Below the pieces are notes generated by a model. It made no database searches, was not told where the DNA came from, and worked only from the letters and a program-made list of their open reading frames with translations. Positions 57,961 through 64,000 of a stretch of 64,000 bases of DNA are shown one piece after another (position 1 is the stretch's first letter; each line of letters opens with the position of its first letter). Source of the stretch: FEN-1219 sp036563665 (GTDB lineage: Bacteria > Pseudomonadota > Gammaproteobacteria > Steroidobacterales > Rariloculaceae); NCBI GenBank assembly GCA_036563665.1, contig DATCLY010000066.1, positions 1 to 64,000 on the forward strand. Reading direction: 5' to 3'. A program made the translations under genes and the position numbers.

Positions 57961-58416
57961 TCACGGCGCGGGCTGCATGTTGCGGATGGCGGCGATCTTC
58001 CAGCGTCCGTCCTCGCGCACGAGCACCATCGTGGTCCGGTAATGCCGGTCCACGCCGTCGGTGCGGCCGACGATGTCGTAGGGCCCGTCCGCGATCGCCA
58101 CGTCGTCCGTGAGGAAGCGCACGGTCTCGACGCGGATCGAGCGCCGGCCGCCCGTCTCGCGCGTGCTGGCGAGCGATCCTTCGACCACCGCTTCGCGCCC
58201 GAGGCGCAGGGCGCCGGAGGTCACCAGCTGATCGACGTCCTCGGTGAGCAGCGCGCGCAGCGCGGCCGCGTCGTTTTCCTCCCGCGTGCCGAGGTAGGCC
58301 GCCACCACCTCGCGGATCGCGGCCTCGTCCGCCGCGCGATCCGACGGCTGGGCCGATGCGGCGACGGCGAAGACGCCGCACGCGACCAGCACCGCCGAGA
58401 GCCGGGTCGTCCACAT
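57961..58416 (-). CDS. SnoaL-like exported protein (SgcJ/DUF4440 type)
   Basis: 151 residues. AGGAGG is 6 bases before the ATG. Signal peptide (MWTTRLSAVLVACGVFAVAASA). NTF2-like domain: AADEAAIREVVAAYLGTREENDAAALRALLTEDVDQL and HYRTTMVLVREDGRWKIAAIRNMQP, the SgcJ/DUF4440 pattern. No defined activity. It is downstream of the DUF5916 gene on the same strand (65-base gap), and probably co-transcribed. Confidence 0.85.
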   Translation of the reverse strand: MWTTRLSAVLVACGVFAVAASAQPSDRAADEAAIREVVAAYLGTREENDAAALRALLTEDVDQLVTSGALRLGREAVVEGSLASTRETGGRRSIRVETVRFLTDDVAIADGPYDIVGRTDGVDRHYRTTMVLVREDGRWKIAAIRNMQPAP

Positions 58417-58481
58417 CGCACACCTCCTGCCGGCCTTTGAACGCTTCCGCCGTGATAGCACGGCCGTCGACCGTGCGCCAG

Positions 58482-60812
58482 CTAACGCAGCAGGTCGAGC
58501 AGCCGGCTGTACTTGATCACGAGCTCGCGGCCGCGGGGCAGCGCCCCGAGACCCTGCTCGTCGATCTCGTTGTAGACGACGAACAGGCCCGTGTTGGCGG
58601 ACTGCAGCCACGAGAAGCGCAGGTTCACGGACGTCGCATCGCGCTGCGTCGAGTCGTTCCGCTGCGCGAGGAGCTGCAGCAGCATGCGCGGCGAGAACGA
58701 GTACGACACGCGCAGGCGCCACAGCCCCACCGTGAAATCGCCGTTCGCCACGGGCAGGTCGTAGTCGTTGTGGAAATAGGCGAGCTCCGAGCTGAACCTG
58801 TCGCCGATGCGGTAGCGCAGCGTGGGCTCGAGCGTCACGCGGTCGCCGCCGAAGCGGCCGCCCACGAACGTCTCGAGCTCGAAGTTGAACGGCGCCGAGC
58901 GGTCGCCCACATAGACGAGCTGCAGCTCGTCGTGGTGGTAGGTGCCGGGCTCGACGAACGTGCCGGGCACGATCTCGAAACGCTCCTGCACGCCCTCGGT
59001 GGTGAAATTGATGCCGCTGTGGAACTCGCGCCCGCTGCGGAACTCCCAGTGGGTGTCGAGGTGCAGGAAGCCGGTCTCCTGGAAGTCCTCGAAGTCCCAG
59101 TAGCCGCGATACACGACGTGGGGGCGAATCTCGAACAGGCTCCCCATCCGCGTCGGCCGCACGCGCCGGAAGATGCGTCCCTCGAGCTTGCGGTAGTCGC
59201 TGCGAGCGAGGAAGCCCACCTCGGGATTGAACGCGTCGCCCACCTCCGTGTAGCCCAGGCCGTAGGTCCAGTCCGCGTCGTTGTACTCGCCGGACACGGA
59301 GAACGCGTCGTCCCGGCCGGTCGCGCCCGGCGTGCGCGTCTCGGCCACCCAGCCCTGGATGAGCCCGTTGGCGCCCAGGCCCCAGCGGCCGTCGATCGCG
59401 TACGTCCGGTTCTCGTCGGCGAGCCCCGTGACGGCCGGGCACCGCTGCGGCAGCGGGCTCGGCGTGCCGGACGCCGGCAGGCACAGGCTGCCGTCGCCGG
59501 TGCGCTCCACGTACAGCAGGCCGATGGCCGAGCGGTTCGGATACTCGCGGCTCGCCCTCGCGACCGTGAAGTCGTTCGCGGGCGCGAGCCCCTCCACGCG
59601 CTCCGAGCTCATGCGCAGGAACCCCACGTTGTTGCGTGAGCCCACCTTGCCGGACAAGCGCACGCCGCCTTCGATCGGCACGGGCACGCCGTTCTCGATG
59701 CCGATGCGCCGGCTGAAGAAGAGCTCCGTCTCCTGCGGGTTGCCCACGGTGAACTGCCCCGCGTTCTCGAGAAAGAACGCGCGCTTCTCCGGGAAGAACA
59801 GGCTGAAGCGATCGAGGTTGATCTGCTGCTCGTCCACCTCCACCTGGGCGAAGTCGGTGTTGTAGGTGGCGTCGAGCGTCAGCGCCGGCGTGATCGAGTA
59901 CTTGAGGTCGAAGCCGACCTCCTCGTCCGTTCGCCGCGCGGCCAGCGCGCCGCCTTCCTGCGACTTGCCGAGCGCATAGGGCGTGAGCTGCAGGTTGCGC
60001 TGCGCCGGCGGGCGGATGCCTTCGATCGAGCCCGCCTCCGAGACGCGGAACAGCGTGCGGTCCTGCGAGAGAGGCGCCCAGAACGCCACCTCGTTGTTGC
60101 GGCGAATCCGGCGCTCGAAGTTGAAGCCCCACGTCTGCTCGGGCTCGGTGCCGTAGCGCAGCGAGGTGAACGGGATCTCCATCTCCGCGCTCCAGCCGAT
60201 GTCGGACACCGACGTGCGCACGCTCCAGGCCGCATCCCAGTTCGAGTTGAAGCCGCCCTCGCCGCCGGAGATCGCCTGTCCCTGGGTCTCGCGCACCACC
60301 TGGCCGTCGTACTCGATGCCGGCCGGATTCGTGCCGAAGACGAAACCGTTCTGCCGATCGAGCAGCCCGTCGATGAGCACGCGGAAGCTGTCGGTGTCCT
60401 CGAGCGAGGAATCCCGCCGGCTGTCGGTGGACACGATGCGCAGCGGCTCGTCGTCGTACGCGATCAGGCCGATGTAGAGCGCCCGCTCGGTGAATCCGAC
60501 GTACACCTCCGTGCGCTGGCTCACCGGCTGCCCGGCGCGCGGCTGGATCTGCCAGAAATCGTCGATCGGCTCCACGCCTTCCCAGGCGGGGTCGCCGGCC
60601 ACCTGGCCGTCGAGCGTGGGGGCCGCGGGGAGCGCGAACGCGCGCGCCACCGGACGCGCGGACGGCGGCGACGGCGCGGGCGCCTCGAGCCTGGGCTGCG
60701 CACGGGCGGCGCCCGCCAGCGCCGCGGCGAGCGCCACGCAGAGCGAGGCCGTCGAGCGGCGAACGGGACTGGAGCGAAGGAGTGAACGCAGACCGACGGA
60801 CGGATCGGGCAC
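58482..60812 (-). CDS. DUF5916 outer-membrane protein with CBM9-like N-domain
   Basis: 776 residues. GTG at 60812 is the best start; a TTG at 60878 would add a long basic n-region. Signal ~15-38 (ASLCVALAAALAGAARA). CBM9-like domain at ~60-220 (PTLDGQVAGDPAWEGVEPIDDFWQIQP, EVYVGFTERALYIGLIAYD, WSAEMEIPFTSLRYG) and a DUF5916 barrel after it: FDLKYSITPALTLDATYNTDFAQVEVDEQQINLDRFSLFFPEKRAFFLENAGQF, then strand-turn repeats to the end LLDLLR. DUF5916 proteins occur with extracellular peptidases and are thought to form outer-membrane barrels, perhaps sugar- or peptide-linked. Function is not established. SnoaL gene downstream. Confidence 0.83.
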   Translation of the reverse strand: MPDPSVGLRSLLRSSPVRRSTASLCVALAAALAGAARAQPRLEAPAPSPPSARPVARAFALPAAPTLDGQVAGDPAWEGVEPIDDFWQIQPRAGQPVSQRTEVYVGFTERALYIGLIAYDDEPLRIVSTDSRRDSSLEDTDSFRVLIDGLLDRQNGFVFGTNPAGIEYDGQVVRETQGQAISGGEGGFNSNWDAAWSVRTSVSDIGWSAEMEIPFTSLRYGTEPEQTWGFNFERRIRRNNEVAFWAPLSQDRTLFRVSEAGSIEGIRPPAQRNLQLTPYALGKSQEGGALAARRTDEEVGFDLKYSITPALTLDATYNTDFAQVEVDEQQINLDRFSLFFPEKRAFFLENAGQFTVGNPQETELFFSRRIGIENGVPVPIEGGVRLSGKVGSRNNVGFLRMSSERVEGLAPANDFTVARASREYPNRSAIGLLYVERTGDGSLCLPASGTPSPLPQRCPAVTGLADENRTYAIDGRWGLGANGLIQGWVAETRTPGATGRDDAFSVSGEYNDADWTYGLGYTEVGDAFNPEVGFLARSDYRKLEGRIFRRVRPTRMGSLFEIRPHVVYRGYWDFEDFQETGFLHLDTHWEFRSGREFHSGINFTTEGVQERFEIVPGTFVEPGTYHHDELQLVYVGDRSAPFNFELETFVGGRFGGDRVTLEPTLRYRIGDRFSSELAYFHNDYDLPVANGDFTVGLWRLRVSYSFSPRMLLQLLAQRNDSTQRDATSVNLRFSWLQSANTGLFVVYNEIDEQGLGALPRGRELVIKYSRLLDLLR

Positions 60813-60980
60813 TGACGCGCGGATCAAGCGGCGGGCTCCTTGTTGCTCGTTGTTGGCGGTCCGGCCCCCTTCTCGCAACGGCCACGCCGCTCGGCGGCCA
60901 TTATGGCCGAACTTCGCGGCACTCGGTCAGGCGAGGAGCTCCGTTCGATTCGGGCCGGGCAACGGCGGCGGCGGGGCATC

Positions 60981-61016
60981 GCGCAACGCCTCGCGGGCCG
61001 CGGCGAGGCGTTGCGC
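60981..61016. repeat. Strong stem-loop between two minus-strand genes
   Basis: GCGCAACGCCTCGC (60981-60994) pairs perfectly with GCGAGGCGTTGCGC (61003-61016) across an 8-base loop: 14-bp arms. It lies downstream of the tannase/feruloyl esterase gene and upstream of DUF5916. No U-tract follows on either strand. Probably an RNA structure at the 3' end of the esterase transcript. Confidence 0.55.
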
Positions 61017-61093
61017 CACCTCCCGCCGCCGCACGCGACGCGCCACGCCCTCGCGGGCGGGCACGCGCGATCCGCGAGCCGCGCGCGGCGTCG

Positions 61094-62656
61094 TCACTCG
61101 GGCGCCGCGCACTCGAAGTTGCGCTCGTCGTTCGGGTCGCCGCGGCCGCGATAGCGGGCCACCTGCGGGTGCGGGCACAGCGGACGCGTCATCACGACCT
61201 TGCCGTCCTGCTCCTTGCTCGCCACGATGCGCTCGGGCGCCTTGCCTTCCTCCACCCAGCCCGCGATCGCCGCCATGAAGTCCGCGCGGTCGGGGCCCGC
61301 GCCGCCGCGGCAGTGGCCCACGCCGGGCATCATGAACAGCCGCAGGTACTCGTCCGTGAACGCCTTGCCGTCGCCGCCCGTGGCCTTGGCCGCGTGCTCG
61401 ACCACGTTGTCGTAGTAGTGGATCGTCTGCCGCGGCATCACGCCCGGGTCGTTCCAGCCGTGGTAGATGATCAGCTTGCCGCCGCGCGCCTTGAAGTCGC
61501 GCAGATCCGGGTCCACGGCGTTCAGCACGCCGTAGAGCTTGGCGTCCACGAGCTCGACGTCCGAGTCGAAATCGAACGTGCGCCAGTCCCAATTCGGGTT
61601 CTCGAACGTCATGCCGCCGATCACGGCGACGTCGATCGCGAACGGCTCCCGGCCGTTCATGATGAGCGCCCAGCCGGGGTTGTTCGGCTGCGGCCCCTCG
61701 CTGCCGGGCTCGAGGCCGGGGTAGATCTGCACGCCCGTGCGCGGGTTCACCGCGCCCTGGTAGATCTTCTCGAGCGCGTCGATCTGCTGCGGCGCGAGAC
61801 ATTGCTCCGTGCGCCCGGACTGGCACGCCAGCACGCTCGGGTCGAAGTCGCAGGTGCGCGGGTCGGTGAGGATGCCGTCCTTCACGCCGTCGTCGGCGTC
61901 GCACGCCTCGAGCACCGCGTTGCTCACGAGCGTGAGGTCGTCTCGCGTGAGCACGGCGCCCGGCGTCTTGAGCGTGGCGTGCGCCGTCCAGAGCTGGCCG
62001 ATGTGCAGGTGCGTGAAGGTGTTCACCGGCGCGCCGGAGACGATGCCGTCGTAGTCCTCCGGGAAGCGCTGCGCCTCCATGAGGCCTTGGCGCCCGCCGG
62101 TGGAGCAGCCGTTGAAATACGAATACTCGGGGCCGTTGCCGTAGTGCGCCTCGATGACGGCTTTCGCCTTCACCGTCATCTCGTGAATGGCACGATAGCC
62201 GTAGTCGATCACGCGCTGGCGGTCGGAGAGCCACGCCGTGTCGCCCGCCTCGTGCCCGGTGTCCGTGGACGCCGACGCGTAGCCCGCGCGCACGGCCTCG
62301 GCCATGGCCGGATAGCTGATGATGCCGGCGAGGCCCCCGCCGCCCACGGCCTGGAAGCGGCCGTTCCAGCGCTCGCCTTCCGGCAGCCAGACCTCGAAGC
62401 GGATGGCCGGCGAGACGACGCCCGCCACGCGGCACATGGCGGGCACCTCTAGCGCGCGGCCCGCGCCCGGGCCCTGCGTGGGGCCGGGCGGCGTGAACGT
62501 GCCGGCCGGGACGCGCTCGGCCAGCGTGATGCGCGTGTCGGGCAGCTCGAGCCCGGTCAAGTCCTCGCACGCAGTGGCGCCCAGCGCGCCGGAAGCGCCG
62601 AGCAGCGCCGCCGCCCCGACCGCGCACGAAACCGTCGTCTTCTGCTGTGTCCTCAT
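61094..62656 (-). CDS. Tannase/feruloyl esterase family protein, exported
   Basis: 520 residues. ATG at 62656 with GGAAGGGGA upstream. Signal ~1-26 (SCAVGAAALLGASGALGA). The family's CS-D-HC motif is complete: Cys-Ser in NGCSTGGRQGLMEAQRFPEDYDGI, Asp in IIYHGWNDPGVMP and His-Cys in MMPGVGHCRGG; the two cysteines form the disulfide that links the nucleophile and histidine loops. It hydrolyses feruloyl, galloyl or related esters in the periplasm or outside. Free hydroxycinnamates released by it could be handled by the O-demethylase and dienelactone-type enzymes elsewhere in the window. It is followed by a strong stem-loop. Confidence 0.9.
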   Translation of the reverse strand: MRTQQKTTVSCAVGAAALLGASGALGATACEDLTGLELPDTRITLAERVPAGTFTPPGPTQGPGAGRALEVPAMCRVAGVVSPAIRFEVWLPEGERWNGRFQAVGGGGLAGIISYPAMAEAVRAGYASASTDTGHEAGDTAWLSDRQRVIDYGYRAIHEMTVKAKAVIEAHYGNGPEYSYFNGCSTGGRQGLMEAQRFPEDYDGIVSGAPVNTFTHLHIGQLWTAHATLKTPGAVLTRDDLTLVSNAVLEACDADDGVKDGILTDPRTCDFDPSVLACQSGRTEQCLAPQQIDALEKIYQGAVNPRTGVQIYPGLEPGSEGPQPNNPGWALIMNGREPFAIDVAVIGGMTFENPNWDWRTFDFDSDVELVDAKLYGVLNAVDPDLRDFKARGGKLIIYHGWNDPGVMPRQTIHYYDNVVEHAAKATGGDGKAFTDEYLRLFMMPGVGHCRGGAGPDRADFMAAIAGWVEEGKAPERIVASKEQDGKVVMTRPLCPHPQVARYRGRGDPNDERNFECAAPE

Positions 62657-62751
62657 GGGTCCCCTTCCAAACCGGCCCCCTCTTCGAAGCATAGGAGAGT
62701 TCCGGCATCCATGTCATTCCTCGGCCGCGCCCCGCCGCTCCGCGGCGCGCG

Positions 62752-63855
62752 CTATCCCCAGACCTCGTGGGCCACCTCCACGATCCGGGAAAGCTTCGCC
62801 CACTGCTCGTCCTCGCCGAGCAGATTGCCCTCCTCGGTGGAGGCGAAGCCGCATTGGCAGGAGAGGCACAGGCGGTCCGGGTCCGCGAACCGCGCCGCCT
62901 CGTCGATGCGGCGCTTGATGTGGTCCTTGCTCTCGAGCGCCCCCCGCTTGGTCGTCACGATGCCGAGCACCGCGATCTTGTCCCGCGGCAGGAACCGCAG
63001 CACCTCGAAGCTCCCGGAACGCTCGTCGTCGTACTCGAGAAAGAGCCCGTGCACGCGCAGGCGGTTGAACAGCACGTCCTGCACGGCCTCGTAGCCGCCC
63101 TCGCCCATGAACGTGGAGCGGTAGTTGCCGCGGCAGAGGTGCACCGTCACGATCATGTCCGGCGGAGCGTCGGCGATCGCCTCGTTCACGAGGTCGGCGA
63201 AGCGCTCGGCGAGCCGCGCGGGATCGTCGCCGCGCTCGGCCATCTGCTGGCGATAGCGCGGATCGCACAGCATCGCGAGAAACACTTCGTCGAGCTGCAG
63301 GTAGCGGCAGCCCGCCGCCGCGAACGCCCGCACGGCGTCGCGGTAGGCGCGGCCGAGGTCCGCGAAGAGCTCCTCGCGATCCGGATACACCGACTCGTCG
63401 ATCGGCAACGGCGCGGGCCGGCCGTAGAGCGCCGAAGGCGCGGGCAGCGTCATCTTGGGCGTGCGCCGCGTCCGCTCCCGGAGGAAACGGAAGTGCTCGA
63501 TCATCGGGTGACCGGAAAAGCGGATCTTGCCCGCCACGCGCACGCCTTCGGCCCGGGTGGCCGCGCCCGCGAACGCGACGCCCGTTGGCAGCGCGTGCCG
63601 TGCGAGGCCGTCGAGGCCCCAGAGGAAGTCGAGGTGCCACCACGAGCGGCGCAGCTCCCCGTCCGTGACGGCCTCGAGCCCGGTGCGCTCCTGCGCCGCG
63701 ATGACGCGCTCGATCTCCCGGTCCTCGATCTCCTCGAGCGCCGCGGCGCCGAGCGCGCCCGCCGCGTGCCGCGCCCGCGCCTCCTTGAGCGCGGCCGGAC
63801 GCAGCAGGCTGCCGACGTGCTCGGCGCGGAAAGGCGGTCGGGTGCGTGCGCTCAT
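62752..63855 (-). CDS. MetE-like (cobalamin-independent) methyltransferase, paralogue 2
   Basis: 367 residues from the ATG at 63855 (MSARTRPPF); ATG 63864 and GTG 63927 are possible longer starts. Catalytic zinc domain of MetE only: RAEHVGSLLRP, His-Cys in VTVHLCRGNYRS, Glu in FLEYDDERSG and Cys in LCLSCQCGFASTEEGN. SKDHIKRRIDEA near the C-terminus matches the MetE-like family of YxjG/YxjH type, which are linked to methionine salvage or S-methyl transfer in some bacteria. It resembles the protein at 31463 in architecture but not closely in sequence. Substrates unknown. Divergent from the partial gene at 63942. Confidence 0.86.
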   Translation of the reverse strand: MSARTRPPFRAEHVGSLLRPAALKEARARHAAGALGAAALEEIEDREIERVIAAQERTGLEAVTDGELRRSWWHLDFLWGLDGLARHALPTGVAFAGAATRAEGVRVAGKIRFSGHPMIEHFRFLRERTRRTPKMTLPAPSALYGRPAPLPIDESVYPDREELFADLGRAYRDAVRAFAAAGCRYLQLDEVFLAMLCDPRYRQQMAERGDDPARLAERFADLVNEAIADAPPDMIVTVHLCRGNYRSTFMGEGGYEAVQDVLFNRLRVHGLFLEYDDERSGSFEVLRFLPRDKIAVLGIVTTKRGALESKDHIKRRIDEAARFADPDRLCLSCQCGFASTEEGNLLGEDEQWAKLSRIVEVAHEVWG

Positions 63856-63941
63856 CGCCCGCATGGTAACCGCCCCGGCCTCGCTTGACGCTCCCCGTTC
63901 GCGCTTCGACACTCGGACGACCTTCACCGTTGGAGAAGCCC

Positions 63942-64000
63942 ATGAGCCAGGCCGTCGAAACGCTGCTCGACGACTACGACCGAGGCCGGCTGTCGCGGCG
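63942..64000 (+). CDS. Partial gene, 5' end only; possibly a VOC/glyoxalase-type exported protein
   Basis: ATG at 63942 with TGGAGAAG upstream; only the first 19 codons are inside the window (MSQAVETLLDDYDRGRLSR). The DDYDRGRLSR pattern is like the N-termini I know from Tat-exported VOC/glyoxalase-like or amidohydrolase-associated proteins that begin with [L/I]DDY[D/E]xGR[I/L]SRR. The rest lies outside, so the family is not proven. Confidence 0.4.
   Translation, partial: MSQAVETLLDDYDRGRLSR

Noticed and set aside
1..64000. CRISPR arrays, tRNA or rRNA genes, insertion sequences, prophage
   Set aside because: No regular direct repeats with spacers, no T-loop/anticodon patterns and no transposase or integrase motifs were seen.

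Overview
The window is very GC-rich and almost fully coding. It reads as a stretch of chromosome from a free-living, high-GC gammaproteobacterium. Supporting signs are TonB-dependent receptors, many lipoprotein, Sec and Tat-like signal peptides, an S46 dipeptidyl-peptidase, the UPF0237/UPF0210 pair, REP-like intergenic palindromes of a gammaproteobacterial type, and several DUF6152 paralogues. My best guess is a relative of Steroidobacteraceae or Nevskiales; this is inference from gene content. I saw no tRNA, rRNA, CRISPR array, transposase or phage gene.

Layout. (1) 1-4.6 kb: UPF0237 (cut by the window edge) and UPF0210, an EamA transporter, two small exported or membrane proteins, and DAHP synthase on the minus strand behind an aromatic-codon leader peptide and attenuator. 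(2) 4.7-10.8 kb: a complete oligopeptide ABC importer operon oppABCDF with 4-base ATGA overlaps at B/C, C/D and D/F; the OppC permease carries a fibronectin-III-like insert. (3) 10.9-21 kb: an SGNH lipoprotein, a DJ-1/PfpI protein, an unknown exported protein, an S46 peptidase, a GST, a TonB-dependent receptor, MtfA and a dienelactone hydrolase. (4) 21.1-29.9 kb: a signalling block. It holds a REC-PAS-GAF-GGDEF-EAL protein with a degenerate GGDEF, a YfiR-like protein, a CHASE8-type histidine kinase and a single-domain response regulator in one overlapping operon, then UdgX, then a large GAF/PAS histidine kinase.

(5) 30-43 kb: an accessory metabolic block with a SnoaL lipoprotein, a MetE-like methyltransferase, a DUF6152 protein, an FAD oxidoreductase, an IlvD/Edd-type dehydratase, a LigM/DesA-type tetrahydrofolate-dependent O-demethylase, an XRE/MmyB regulator, a TonB-dependent receptor, a SnoaL protein and an exported WEGDT-motif protein. 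(6) 43-53 kb: mixed housekeeping and envelope genes: a DUF892 protein, MurJ-like flippase, Nudix, MscS, PEBP, amidase, a tandem PARP-type zinc-finger protein, SRPBCC, SMP-30, a phosphoglycosyl transferase and an APC permease. (7) 53.4-64 kb: two DUF6152 + WEGDT gene pairs facing each other across a dispersed palindrome, then an outer-membrane barrel, a Ub-Mut7-C protein, a SnoaL protein, a DUF5916 barrel, a tannase/feruloyl esterase, a second MetE-like protein and the start of one more gene.

Working together: feruloyl esterase, LigM-type demethylase, MetE-like methyltransferases, TonB receptors and dienelactone hydrolase fit scavenging of plant or algal aromatic esters and methoxy groups. Opp, S46 peptidase and amidase fit peptide scavenging. 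The most interesting items are the tandem PARP zinc-finger protein, the repeated DUF6152/WEGDT pairs, the OppC-FnIII fusion, the YfiR-histidine kinase operon, the DAHP synthase attenuator and the dispersed palindrome, which lies between convergent gene ends in both copies.
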